From Rhodoblastus sp963748385 (GTDB lineage Bacteria; Pseudomonadota; Alphaproteobacteria; Rhizobiales; Beijerinckiaceae), in NCBI GenBank assembly GCA_963748385.1, contig CAVVIQ010000009.1, positions 62,001 through 126,000 on the forward strand: a stretch of DNA of 64,000 nucleotides, written 5' to 3'. The position numbers were made by a program, and so were the translations under genes. The notes beneath the pieces are model-generated. The model saw only the letters and a list, made by a program, of their open reading frames with translations, was not told where the DNA came from and searched no databases. Shown piece by piece: positions 17,350 through 26,359 of the stretch; the stretch's first letter is position 1; each line of letters begins with the position of its first letter.

Positions 17350-18174
17350 ATGCAGGACAGCGTCCAGCCGGCCACGGCCAGCGTCACGCCGAGCAGTCGT
17401 CGCGCGGTCGTCATTCGCAAGTTGCAACAAGGCGACATTCGCCGGGCGTTGCTTGCCGGCTGGAACGATTTCAAGACCGCACCCATCTACGGCCTCGTTA
17501 TCGGCGGTCTGCATGTGGCGATCGGCTGGATGACGATTTTCATCACCCGGCTCTCCGGAGTGCATTTGGTCGCCTATCCGCTGCTCACCGGCGTCGCGCT
17601 GGTGACGCCTTTTTCGGCGGCGGCGCTTTATGAGGTGAGCCGGCGGCTGGAACGGGGAGAAAGCCTGTCCTGGGGCGCGGTGCTTCGTTCGGTCAAGGCG
17701 AGCGGCGGACGCGATCTGGGCTGGATGTGCCTGGTGTCGCTGTTCGCCTTCATCATCTGGGTCGATTTCGCCACTGTCCTCTATCTGATGTTCTATGGGC
17801 TGGAGACGCCGGACCCGACGGCTTTCGTCGAGCAGGCGCTGACAACCTCCAAGGGAGTCCTCTTCATCCTCACCGGCAATATTTTCGGCGCCCTGATCGC
17901 CTTCGCGATCTTTTCGATCACGGTGGTTTCGTACCCGCTGCTGCTCGACCGCGACATCGATTTCGCCACCGCGATGATGTCATCGGTCAAGGCGGTCAAG
18001 ACGAACCCCCTGCCGATGCTTGCATGGGCCGCTATTATCGCCGCATTGCTGGCCGCCGGGCTGTTGACCGCCCTGCTTGGCCTGCTGATCGTCCTGCCGC
18101 TGCTCGGCCACGCCACCTGGCATGTCTATCGCGCCCTAGTCGAGCCGGAGCCCCCGGCAGGAGGCGCCGGCTGA
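17350..18174 (+). CDS. DUF2189 family integral membrane protein
   Basis: A 274-residue membrane protein with about six hydrophobic segments. The DUF2189 landmarks are DIRRALLAGWNDFKTAPIYG at the N-terminal side, PFSAAALYEVSRRLERGE, and the loop DFATAMMSSVKAVKTNPLPM before the last helices. The function of the family is unknown. GGTGGAG lies directly before the ATG at 17350; the frame is open further upstream but overlaps the regulatory site. A perfect FNR/FixK box upstream marks it as probably oxygen-regulated, the clearest clue to its role. It follows the DUF971 gene by 118 bp. Confidence 0.85.
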   Translation: MQDSVQPATASVTPSSRRAVVIRKLQQGDIRRALLAGWNDFKTAPIYGLVIGGLHVAIGWMTIFITRLSGVHLVAYPLLTGVALVTPFSAAALYEVSRRLERGESLSWGAVLRSVKASGGRDLGWMCLVSLFAFIIWVDFATVLYLMFYGLETPDPTAFVEQALTTSKGVLFILTGNIFGALIAFAIFSITVVSYPLLLDRDIDFATAMMSSVKAVKTNPLPMLAWAAIIAALLAAGLLTALLGLLIVLPLLGHATWHVYRALVEPEPPAGGAG

Positions 18175-18321
18175 CTGGAATCCATCGGCTGACGCCAACG
18201 CCGGCCTTCTGGCGCATGCGACGCCGCAAAGAGATGGAATACAGGATACGGTCGCGGGCCGCATTTCAAGACCGGCTATGGAAATCAGGCGAAGCGCGCC
18301 CTTGCGCCGCGCCAATGGATT

Positions 18322-19392
18322 TCAGCCACGCAGCAACAGGCAGGCGTCGCCATAGGAATAGAAGCGATAGCCCGCCTCGATCGCATGGGCGTAAGCCGTT
18401 TTCATGCGCTCCAGCCCGGAAAAGGCGCTGGCCAGCATGAACAGGGTCGATCGCGGCAGGTGGAAATTGGTCATCAGCGCGTCGACCGCGCGAAATCGAT
18501 AGCCGGGCGTGATGAAGATCGAAGTGTCGCCGGAAAAGGGTTTTATCGCGCCTGAAGAATCCGCCGCGCTTTCAAGGATGCGCAGGGACGTGGTTCCCAC
18601 GGCGACGATCCGCCCGCCCGCCGCCCGCGCCGCATTGAGCCGCGCCGCGACCTCCGCGTCTATCGAGCCCCATTCCGCGTGCATGACGTGATCGGCGGTG
18701 TCCTCCGCCTTCACCGGCAGAAACGTTCCGGCGCCGACCAGCAACGTGACCTTTTCGAGCGTCGCGCCGGCTTTCTCGACCGCCTCGACGAGTTGGGGCG
18801 TGAAATGCAGGCCCGCCGTCGGCGCGGCGACCGCCCCGCTTTTTTCGGCGAACAGCGTCTGGTAATCGCCGGCGTCGCGCGCGTCCTCGGCCCGGCGCGC
18901 GGCGATATAGGGCGGCAGCGGCATGTGGCCGAGGGCGAAAATCGCGTCGTCGAGCGCCGGGCCGGACAGGTTGAACGACAGCAGAACCTCGCCTTCCTTC
19001 CTTTCGGCGACCTCGGCCCAGAGCGCGCCGGAATAACAGACTGCGCCCTCGCGCGCTTCGCCGAACACCACTTTCTCGCCGGGCCTCAGTTTCTTCGCCG
19101 GACGGACGAAAGCCCGCCAATGCGAGGCGTCCTCGCGCTTGTGCAGGGTGGCCTCGATGCGCGCTTTCTGCTCGCCGCGCCGCCGCCAGCCGAACAATTG
19201 CGCCGGGATCACCTTGGCGTCGTTGACCACCAGCACGTCGCCCTTGCGCAGGAATCCGGGCAGATCGCGCACGTGAGCGTCGCGCAGGGACTCCGGCGCC
19301 ACGACCAGCAGCCGCGCGGAATCGCGCGGCTCCGCCGGCCGCAAGGCGATGCGGTCCTCGGGCAGATCGAAATCGAACAGATTTACGCGCAA
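18322..19392 (-). CDS. queA: S-adenosylmethionine:tRNA ribosyltransferase-isomerase QueA
   Basis: QueA transfers and rearranges the ribosyl part of SAM onto preQ1 at the tRNA wobble base, giving epoxyqueuosine. The 356-residue product begins VNLFDFDLPEDRIALRPAEPRD and contains VVNDAKVIPAQLFG, FEKSGAVAAPTAGLHFT-type (EKSGAVAAPTAGLHF) and FLPVKAEDTADHVMHAE, all family signatures. The start is a TTG at 19392 with CGGGAG seven bases upstream; there is no closer ATG, and upstream codons belong to another frame. Other queuosine genes are not nearby. Confidence 0.93.
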   Translation of the reverse strand: MRVNLFDFDLPEDRIALRPAEPRDSARLLVVAPESLRDAHVRDLPGFLRKGDVLVVNDAKVIPAQLFGWRRRGEQKARIEATLHKREDASHWRAFVRPAKKLRPGEKVVFGEAREGAVCYSGALWAEVAERKEGEVLLSFNLSGPALDDAIFALGHMPLPPYIAARRAEDARDAGDYQTLFAEKSGAVAAPTAGLHFTPQLVEAVEKAGATLEKVTLLVGAGTFLPVKAEDTADHVMHAEWGSIDAEVAARLNAARAAGGRIVAVGTTSLRILESAADSSGAIKPFSGDTSIFITPGYRFRAVDALMTNFHLPRSTLFMLASAFSGLERMKTAYAHAIEAGYRFYSYGDACLLLRG

Positions 19393-19463
19393 GCGAAAAC
19401 TCCCGCTGCGGAAACTCCCGCTGAAGGAGCCGTGATAAGGCGGGCGCGGAAAAATCTCAAAAG

Positions 19464-19487
19464 AAAACCCCGCCGGAGCGGGGCTTT
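19464..19487 (-). terminator. Terminator after the BTLCP peptidase gene
   Basis: On the minus strand the stem GCCCCGC / GCGGGGT with a four-base loop is followed by TTTTCTTTT, about 22 bp past the stop at 19509. It separates that gene from queA downstream. Confidence 0.8.
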
Positions 19488-19508
19488 CGCTGTTCCTTGG
19501 CGAATTTC

Positions 19509-20123
19509 TCAGCGCGCGGCGACGACCGGGGCGGCGGTGGGGCCAAGCGCGACCCAGATATTCGGGTCCTGCTGGCTCTGGCGCTTCACCAGACGATAGG
19601 GGGTCTGGTCGATCGGCGTCACTTCGTCGTTCAGGTTGTCGAGGAGATATTCGCCGTGGTTGGTCTTGACGGTCAGAATGGCGTGGCCATCGTTGTTCTG
19701 GTCGCGGACCACGGTGATCAGCACGGCCTGGCGCGGGTAGCCGCGCTCGATCAGCATCTTGCGCTTCAGCAACGCGTAGTCTTCGCAATCGCCCTTGCCG
19801 TCGATCGGATAGTCCCAGCGGTCGACCACGCCCCAGTGATCCATGTCCGACACCGGCTCGACGGCGTGGTTGACGAAGGAATTGACCTGCTGGATTTCGC
19901 GCAGCGCGGCGTCGGTCAGGTTGACGTCCGTAGCCGGCAGCGCCGGGCCGGAGCACTCGCCCTTGTAACGGTTGCAAAAGTCGATCCAGCCATAGGGAAT
20001 GCTGGTGTCGCCGCCGACCGAGGCATAGGCGGCGTCGGCGCCGGAAAAGGCCGCGGCGGGGGCGGCCGAAAAGGCGGCGGCGGCGAGCGCGAAAGCGAGG
20101 GCGAGAAGTTTCGAGAGGCGCAT
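19509..20123 (-). CDS. Transglutaminase-like cysteine peptidase (BTLCP, DUF920)
   Basis: A 204-residue exported protein: signal peptide about 1-25 (ending AAPAAA), then a bacterial transglutaminase-like cysteine proteinase domain. The catalytic triad is visible as C113 in GKGDCEDYALLK, H147 in NDGHAIL and D162 in LLDNLND. In Pseudomonas the related LapG cleaves a surface adhesin, but the alphaproteobacterial BTLCP group mostly lacks known substrates. No LapD-like partner is adjacent. It has its own terminator. The upstream 338 bp (20124-20461) is AT-rich near 20170-20260 and must hold divergent promoters, but I find no defined site. Confidence 0.9.
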   Translation of the reverse strand: MRLSKLLALAFALAAAAFSAAPAAAFSGADAAYASVGGDTSIPYGWIDFCNRYKGECSGPALPATDVNLTDAALREIQQVNSFVNHAVEPVSDMDHWGVVDRWDYPIDGKGDCEDYALLKRKMLIERGYPRQAVLITVVRDQNNDGHAILTVKTNHGEYLLDNLNDEVTPIDQTPYRLVKRQSQQDPNIWVALGPTAAPVVAAR

Positions 20124-20461
20124 GTCATTCCCCGTTGTTGGAGAAATAATGACGCCTGTGTTCTGAGATCAATCTAAGTAAAAACGCCGCATTTTAGACA
20201 AATGCATTCATTTTTTGCTTCAATCAAGGTAAGTATAATTATGCCTCGCGAAATTCGCTCAAATTGTCGGCATTCGCCCAAAAGCCCTGATTTTCCTGGG
20301 TTCACGCATCGCCTCGCGGCGTAGGCCGTGCTTAAAGCTTTACTATCGCGGGGCCGTTCATTAAGATTCCCGGGCGCGAAAGGGTTAACCGGGGGCTTGA
20401 AACGGCGGAAATCGGCCACATTTCCGGGCGGTCATGGAAAAGGCGCAGAAGGGAAGCGCGG

Positions 20462-21301
20462 ATGAAACCGGATTTCGACCCCTCGCGAATGAGCCCCGCC
20501 GACCACGCCGCCCTGATGGACGCGGTGCGTCGGCTGGAGCATGTCGGCCCGGCCCTGCGTCTGGCCAACGCCGTGGGGCGCAAAGTCAATTTCCTGAAAG
20601 ACCTCGCACCCCAACGCGCGACGAAAATCATCGACGGCGCCGCGATGGCGGCGATGCGGGTCGCCTTGCGCACGGCGCTGGCGAGCCTGTCGGGCAAGCC
20701 GATGCGCGACCGCGACCGCGCCCACAAGCTCCTCGTCGCCGCCTCGGGCGCGGCCGGCGGCGCCTTCGGCCTCGCCAGCCTGCCGGTCGAACTGCCGGTC
20801 ACCACCACGCTCATGCTGCGCTCGATCGCCGATATCGCCCGCGCCGAGGGCGAGGACCTGCGCGATCCCGAGGCCGCCATGGCCTGTCTCGAGGTTTTCG
20901 CGCTCGATGGCCGCGCGCCCAGCGAAAATGTCTCGGACTCCGGCTATTTCGCCATTCGCGGCCTGCTGGCGCGGTCGATTTCGGAAGCCGCGCGCTATAT
21001 CGCCAGCCGCGGCGTGGCCGACGAGGCGGCGCCGGCGCTGGTCAAGCTGACGGCGCAGATCGGCGCGCGGTTCGGCTTCGTCGTCAGCCAGAAATTTCTC
21101 GCCCAGGCGACGCCCGCGCTCGGCGCCCTCGGCGGCGCGGCGATCAATCTCGCCTTCATCGACCATTTCCAGTCGCTGGCCAGGGGCCATTTCACGGTGC
21201 GTCGCCTGGAGCGCAAATATGGCGGCGATCACGTGCGCTCGGAATATGAGCGTATCTCCGGCGCCCGCCAACCCGACGAAATCACGCCGCCGGCGGCGTG
21301 A
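20462..21301 (+). CDS. EcsC family protein
   Basis: A 279-residue soluble protein of the EcsC family, named after the third gene of the Bacillus ecs operon; its molecular role is not established. Landmarks are AHKLLVAASGAAGGAFGLASLP, LPVTTTLMLRSIADIARAEGED and the closing NLAFIDHFQSLARGHFTVRRLE segment with a C-terminal ERKYG. It has no signal peptide or strong membrane helix. It opens a plus-strand row EcsC - YjbQ - FMN reductase; the gap to yjbQ is 56 bp. Confidence 0.88.
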   Translation: MKPDFDPSRMSPADHAALMDAVRRLEHVGPALRLANAVGRKVNFLKDLAPQRATKIIDGAAMAAMRVALRTALASLSGKPMRDRDRAHKLLVAASGAAGGAFGLASLPVELPVTTTLMLRSIADIARAEGEDLRDPEAAMACLEVFALDGRAPSENVSDSGYFAIRGLLARSISEAARYIASRGVADEAAPALVKLTAQIGARFGFVVSQKFLAQATPALGALGGAAINLAFIDHFQSLARGHFTVRRLERKYGGDHVRSEYERISGARQPDEITPPAA

Positions 21302-21357
21302 ACGATTGCATCGGCCGGCCCCCTGTTCCGTGTCGGCGACGCCCGAGAGAGAGCCAG

Positions 21358-21777
<420 letters not shown>

Positions 21778-21853
21778 AGGCGGCCAAAGCCGCCGTCTTC
21801 GTGCAATCCTGCGAAATATCCACCTCAACCACGACGACGCGAGGGAAGATGAC

Positions 21854-22417
21854 ATGACCGCGAAAAATCTGCATTTCGTCACTTTGCTCGGCAGCCTGCG
21901 CAAGGCTTCGGTCAATGGCGGCGTCGCCCGCGCCCTGCCCGCTCTGGCGCCGGAGGGCGTCACGATTTCGCCGCTCGGCTCGGTCGGCGATTTCCCGCTC
22001 TACAACGCCGACGTCCAGGCCCAAGGCTTTCCCGCTGCGGTGGAGACAATGGGCTCGGCGATCGCGGCGGCCGACGGCGTGATCGTCGTCTCGCCGGAAT
22101 ATAATTATTCCGTCCCCGGCGTGCTGAAGAACGCCCTCGACTGGCTCTCCCGCCTGCCCGCCGCGCCCCTCAGGCAGAAGCCGATCCTGATCCAGAGCGC
22201 CTCGCCCGGCGCGCTCGGCGGTGTGCGGATGCAATATCACCTGCGACAGACATTCGTCTTCCTCGACGCGCGGCCGATGAATCTCCCCGAAGCGATGATC
22301 GCCGGCGCCTATGGCAAGAGCGACAGCGCGACCGGCGATCTGACCGACGAGGCGACCAGGGATTTTCTGCGCAAGCAGCTGGCGGCTTTCGCCGATTTCG
22401 TCCGGGCGCTCGGCTAG
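21854..22417 (+). CDS. NADPH-dependent FMN reductase family protein
   Basis: A 187-residue flavodoxin-fold oxidoreductase. The FMN phosphate loop is LLGSLRKASVNGG near residues 11-23, and SPEYNYSVPGVLKNALDWLSR is the conserved central motif. Relatives reduce quinones, chromate or azo dyes, so the substrate here is open. GAGGGAAG lies before the ATG. It is the last gene of the EcsC-YjbQ row and meets the convergent hydrolase at 22414 with a 4-bp overlap of stop regions. A second flavodoxin-fold reductase, azoR, lies at 25576. Confidence 0.92.
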   Translation: MTAKNLHFVTLLGSLRKASVNGGVARALPALAPEGVTISPLGSVGDFPLYNADVQAQGFPAAVETMGSAIAAADGVIVVSPEYNYSVPGVLKNALDWLSRLPAAPLRQKPILIQSASPGALGGVRMQYHLRQTFVFLDARPMNLPEAMIAGAYGKSDSATGDLTDEATRDFLRKQLAAFADFVRALG

Positions 22418-23367
22418 CGGGTCTGACCGAACGCGCGCGCCGCCATGGCGCGAATGAATTCGGCCGTTTGCGCGGGTTCGGTGAACGGCAGCATATGGCC
22501 ACCGTGCTCCAGCAAGACGAGATTCGTCGCCGGCAGCTCGCGCTTCAGCGCTTCGCCCTGGGCGCGATAATCCAGTATGGCGTCGTCGCGCGCGAACAGG
22601 ACGCCAACCGGCATGGCGAGCTTCGGATAGGCTTTCACCATTTCAGGAATATCGGCGTTCGCCGCCATCACATCGGCGGAGGCCCCGCAAAAATTCGCCG
22701 GCAGCAGGTTCAGGTAACCGCCGCCCCTGGTCTGGAAATCGTCGGGAACCGCCTCGGGCGCGAAAACCAGCGCCAACCCCTTGGCGTTCATCAGCGTCAT
22801 CGGCGCGGCGAGCGTCCAGGCGATGATTTTTCGCTTCAAGGGGGATGCAATGACCAGCCCGCGAAAGGGCTCCGGCGGTTCGCTGGCCCCATTGCTGAAG
22901 GGCGCGATCAAGGCAAGGCCGCCGATCTTGCCGGGAGCTTCGACGGCCATCGCCAGCGCCACGCCGCCGCCTAACGAATGGCCAACCACCAGCGGATGGT
23001 CGAGTTTGAGCGCGTCCAGAAACCTGATCAACGTCCTGGCCTGCGCGCGCAGGTTGGCGGGCGCGTCCTTGGCGCGGGTCGAATAGCCCGCTCCCGGCCG
23101 ATCGACGGCGACGACGCGAAATTGCTTGTTCAGCAATCCCGTCAACGCATAGGAAAAATGATGGGTGTTGCTGGCGAGGCCCGGGATCATGAGAATGACC
23201 GGACCGGCGCCTTCGTCGATGTAATGCAGGTTTTGGCCATCGATCTCGATGAATCGGCCATCCGACGGAACTTGCCGCTCGGCCCACCGGGCCATGAAAC
23301 CGGTGAAGCCGACAAGACCCGCGACGACGAGAACGACGCCGAGCAGAAGCCATTTGATGAATTGCAT
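22414..23367 (-). CDS. Alpha/beta hydrolase, membrane-anchored
   Basis: A 317-residue protein with one N-terminal membrane helix (about 5-25) and an alpha/beta hydrolase domain. HYIDEGAGPVILMIPG holds the oxyanion strand, GHSLGGGVAL the nucleophile elbow with the catalytic serine, and FARDDAILDY and LLEHGGHMLPFTEP the acid and histidine. The substrate cannot be read from sequence. The anchor suggests a periplasmic-side enzyme. It is single, convergent with the FMN reductase and about 295 bp from pirin. A gap hairpin is listed separately. Confidence 0.9.
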   Translation of the reverse strand: MQFIKWLLLGVVLVVAGLVGFTGFMARWAERQVPSDGRFIEIDGQNLHYIDEGAGPVILMIPGLASNTHHFSYALTGLLNKQFRVVAVDRPGAGYSTRAKDAPANLRAQARTLIRFLDALKLDHPLVVGHSLGGGVALAMAVEAPGKIGGLALIAPFSNGASEPPEPFRGLVIASPLKRKIIAWTLAAPMTLMNAKGLALVFAPEAVPDDFQTRGGGYLNLLPANFCGASADVMAANADIPEMVKAYPKLAMPVGVLFARDDAILDYRAQGEALKRELPATNLVLLEHGGHMLPFTEPAQTAEFIRAMAARAFGQTR

Positions 23368-23608
23368 GGCGGCCTCCGCAAGGCGTTACGAGGTGACGAA
23401 AATCAGGACGATCAGCCTTGCCCGGGCTTCTTCTGCAAGCAAGTCCTGCGAACATCCGCCTCCCGCACGTCCTATGTCAAGCAGGGCGGGGAACGCTCTC
23501 GTAATGGCTCACCTCATTGAAATCGTGAATGCTCACGCCCGTCGTGGCGCCATTCTGATTGCGGACCGTCATGTCAAAACAGATGACCGCCGTCGACAGG
23601 ACAAAGCC

Positions 23609-23648
23609 CGGCGGCGTCCGTTCCGTCAAGACGAAACGGACGCCGCCG
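23609..23648. terminator. Long hairpin downstream of pirin
   Basis: 19-nt arms (23609-23627 and 23630-23648) pair with a single mismatch around a two-base gap. It lies 15 bp past the pirin stop. On the minus strand the stem is followed by GGCTTTG, so terminator function is likely but the T run is poor. Confidence 0.5.
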
Positions 23649-23662
23649 CTTTCGAAAAAAGC

Positions 23663-24361
23663 TCAGGCGGCGTCGACGAGGATGACCTCGCTGTCGTCGA
23701 GCGCCGTCACGCTGAGCGTCTCGACGTCCTTGATCGCCGCGCCGTCGCGGGCGGCGATGCGGAGTCCATCGATTTCGACCGCGCCGGTCGCGGGAACGAG
23801 ATAAAGGCGACGATCCTTGCTGGCGCGATATTCCGCCGTTTCACCGGCCTTCAGCGTGGCGGCCACGACGCGGGCGTCGGCGCGGATGGGCAGCGCCTGT
23901 TTGTCATTGGCGAAGCCGGACGCGAGCGTCACAAAGGCGCCGGCGCGTTCGCCCCTGGGAAACGGCCGTGTTCCCCAACTCGGCTTTTCGCCGGCGTGCG
24001 TCGGCAGGATCCAGATCTGAAAAATCTGCGTGACCTCCGACTCACGATTATATTCCGAATGCGCGACGCCCGTTCCCGCCGACATCACCTGCACATCGCC
24101 CGCCTCGGTGCGGCCGATGTTCCCCAGGCTGTCCTGATGCGTGATCGCGCCTTTGCGCACATAGGTGATGATTTCCATGTTGCGATGCGGGTGCGTCGGA
24201 AAGCCGGTCTGGGGTTGGATCGTGTCGTCGTTCCATACGCGCAACGATCCCCAGCTCACGCGATCCGGGTCATGATAATCGGCGAATGAAAAATGGTGTT
24301 TGGCGTCGAGCCAGCCATGATTTTCGCCGCCCAGACTGCCGAAAGGCCGAAGTTCGATCAT
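23663..24361 (-). CDS. Pirin family protein (YhhW-like quercetinase type)
   Basis: A 232-residue bicupin. The metal ligands are at H57, H59, H101 and E103 (FPTHPHRNMEI and GTGVAHSEYN), exactly the positions in E. coli YhhW, which has quercetin 2,3-dioxygenase activity. Further landmarks are HHFSFADYHDPDRVSWGSLRVWNDD near the start, given here as separate parts HHFSFADYHD and WGSLRVWND. It is divergent from a LysR gene, with a palindrome between them, and a flavin azoreductase follows that LysR. Pirin-LysR-reductase groupings suggest response to quinones or aromatic electrophiles (inference). Confidence 0.93.
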   Translation of the reverse strand: MIELRPFGSLGGENHGWLDAKHHFSFADYHDPDRVSWGSLRVWNDDTIQPQTGFPTHPHRNMEIITYVRKGAITHQDSLGNIGRTEAGDVQVMSAGTGVAHSEYNRESEVTQIFQIWILPTHAGEKPSWGTRPFPRGERAGAFVTLASGFANDKQALPIRADARVVAATLKAGETAEYRASKDRRLYLVPATGAVEIDGLRIAARDGAAIKDVETLSVTALDDSEVILVDAA

Positions 24362-24432
24362 TGATTGCCTCCTTTATGCCGTGCGCCGCGATTGACGAGG
24401 GCGGCGGACTATTTCACCCAATGTAATGCTTT

Positions 24433-24448
24433 TGATCTTTTCTGATCA
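24433..24448. promoter_or_regulatory. Putative LysR operator between pirin and lysR
   Basis: TGATC-N6-GATCA inverted repeat in the 125-bp divergent region, 39 bp before the LysR start. It is less close to the ATC-N9-GAT form than the site at 9153. Confidence 0.4.
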
Positions 24449-24486
24449 GTCGGATAAAATCTCACGTTAGGTTCGAGGAAACAGAA

Positions 24487-25416
24487 ATGTCTGGTCCTGG
24501 CGTCCCGACCTTCGATCAGTTGCAAATTTTCCTGGCGGTCATCGAAACCGGCAGTTTCGCCGCGGCGGGCCGCAAGCTCAATCGCGCCACCTCGGTCATC
24601 AGCTACGGCGTTTCAAATCTGGAGGCGCAGCTCGGCGTCGAATTGTTCGACCGCGAAGCGACCCGCCGGCCGCGCCTGACCGAAGCCGGACGCGCCGTGC
24701 TGGCCGAGGCCCGCACCGTCGCTCAGGGAATCGACGGTCTGCGCGCCAAGGTCAAAAGCATGCTCGACGGCCTGGAAGCCGAAGTTCACCTTGCCGTCGA
24801 CGTGATGATTCCCTCAGCGAGGCTTGGCGCCTTGCTGAAGGCGTTCAACCAAAAATTTCCAACGGTCTCGCTCCGCTTGTCGGTGGAGGCGATGGGCGCG
24901 GTATTGGGCCTGGTGTTGGAGCGCCGCGCCGTGCTCGGAATTAGCGGTCCGCTGGCGATCGAAATCGACGAAATCGAGCGGGTCGTGGTCGGCTCTGTCG
25001 AACTGATTCCGGTCGCGGCGCCCGATCACCCTCTCGCCCAACTGGACTCGATTCCGCCGGGCGCCGGCCGCGATCATGTCCAGCTGGTGCTGACCGACCG
25101 CTCGCCCCTCACGCAAGGGCGGGATTTCGGCGTTTTGGGCAAGCACACATGGCGCCTCGGCGACCTTGGCGCCAAACATGCGTTGCTGCGCGAGGGAATC
25201 GGCTGGGGCAACATGCCTCTCGCCATGGTCGAGGCGGATCTCGCCTCGGGCGCCCTTGTGCGGCTCGCCATGCCGGACCATCCCGGCGCGGTCATCTCCC
25301 TTTCGGCGATCTATCGTCGCGACACGCCGCCCGGCCCGGCCGCGACCTGGCTTTTGCAGCAATTCATCGCTTGCGGCGAAATCGACAAGGGCGCGCTTGG
25401 CTTCGGCGAATTGTAG
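24487..25416 (+). CDS. LysR family transcriptional regulator
   Basis: A 309-residue LysR protein: HTH in residues about 7-65 (FDQLQIFLAVIETGSFAAAG, TSVISYGVSNLEAQLGVELF) and an inducer-binding domain. GAGGAAACAGAA precedes the ATG. It lies divergent from pirin and 159 bp upstream of the azoreductase gene, so both are plausible targets. It belongs to the same subgroup as the LysR at 9177; both share WGSMPL/WGNMPL and an HVQLVLTERA/HVQLVLTDRS segment, so the two may sense related compounds. Confidence 0.93.
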   Translation: MSGPGVPTFDQLQIFLAVIETGSFAAAGRKLNRATSVISYGVSNLEAQLGVELFDREATRRPRLTEAGRAVLAEARTVAQGIDGLRAKVKSMLDGLEAEVHLAVDVMIPSARLGALLKAFNQKFPTVSLRLSVEAMGAVLGLVLERRAVLGISGPLAIEIDEIERVVVGSVELIPVAAPDHPLAQLDSIPPGAGRDHVQLVLTDRSPLTQGRDFGVLGKHTWRLGDLGAKHALLREGIGWGNMPLAMVEADLASGALVRLAMPDHPGAVISLSAIYRRDTPPGPAATWLLQQFIACGEIDKGALGFGEL

Positions 25417-25575
25417 AAATTTCGGTCGCGCACCCGTCTTTTCGATATAATAGAACATTTTGTTGGAAGTTATTCGGCTGTTCAGCAAAGGTCGATGCTG
25501 CCAGTTTGATGTCCAGACGCGATCCGCCAACCCTCATCAGGCATCGCGCCAGTGACAACGCCTCAGCAAAGGACC

Positions 25576-26191
25576 ATGAACATGAGAACTCCTGCATGTC
25601 GATTCCAGCATTCTCGGACCGGGCTCGGTCAGCCGCCTGCTCTCGGCGGAAATCGTCGCGGCCGAGAAGCGTCGCGATCCCTCGATTTCGGTGACTTATC
25701 GCGACCTCGCCGTCGACCCGGTCGGACATCTGTCGGGCGCGCATCTCGCCGCCTTTCAGGGCGCCGTTCCCGAGGAAGCTTCATTGCGGCGCGACGTCGC
25801 CGCGGGCCAGGCCGCCTTGGAGGAATTTCTGGGCGCGGACGTCATCGTCGTCGGCGCGCCGATGTATAATTTTTCGGTTCCGAGCCAGCTCAAGGCCTGG
25901 ATCGACCGGCTTGCGGTCGCCGGCAAGACCTTTCGCTACACGGAAAAGGGGCCGGTCGGTCTCGCGCCCGGCAAAAGGGTGATCGTCGCGTCGTCGCGCG
26001 GCAGCATTTATGGCCCGGAATCGCAACTTGCCGCCCTCGACCATCAGGAAAACTATCTTCGCAGCGTTTTCGGGTTCTTTGGCGTCACCGACATGACCTT
26101 TATTCGCGCCGAAGGCCTTGCAATGAGTCCCGAGCATCGCGCCAAGGCCATCGACGCCGCCAAGGGGGAGATCGCTCAACTCGCCGCCTGA
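25576..26191 (+). CDS. azoR: FMN-dependent NADH azoreductase, one frameshift
   Basis: AzoR-type flavoenzyme that reduces azo compounds and quinones by two-electron transfer. The frame begins MNMRT at 25576 and is lost at about 25591. Dropping one C (ACTCCTGCAT to ACTCTGCAT) gives MRTLHVDSSILGPGSVS, the classical AzoR N terminus, and continues in the frame that ends at 26191. Later signatures are VVGAPMYNFSVPSQLKAWID and SSRGSIYG. The repaired length of about 204 residues is normal. If the insertion were real, translation from an internal site would lack the FMN-binding start. Confidence 0.88.
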
Positions 26192-26359
26192 CAAAAAGCA
26201 CGGATCGGCCGGGTCCTCCGGTCGAACGCGCAATCAGTGCGATTCCGGTGACAGCTCACCAAACTGCCATTTCTTGGGCCCTGTTCTGCCGGGGCGCCCA
26301 TCGCGGCCTGTGAGGGCGGCATTTTTGGGGGAGCTCCCGACCCAACCTGATCGGCGCTT

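Noticed and set aside
20124..20461. Gene in the 338-bp gap between BTLCP and EcsC
   Set aside because: Only short frames with no ribosome site or family features. The AT-rich stretch fits promoters.
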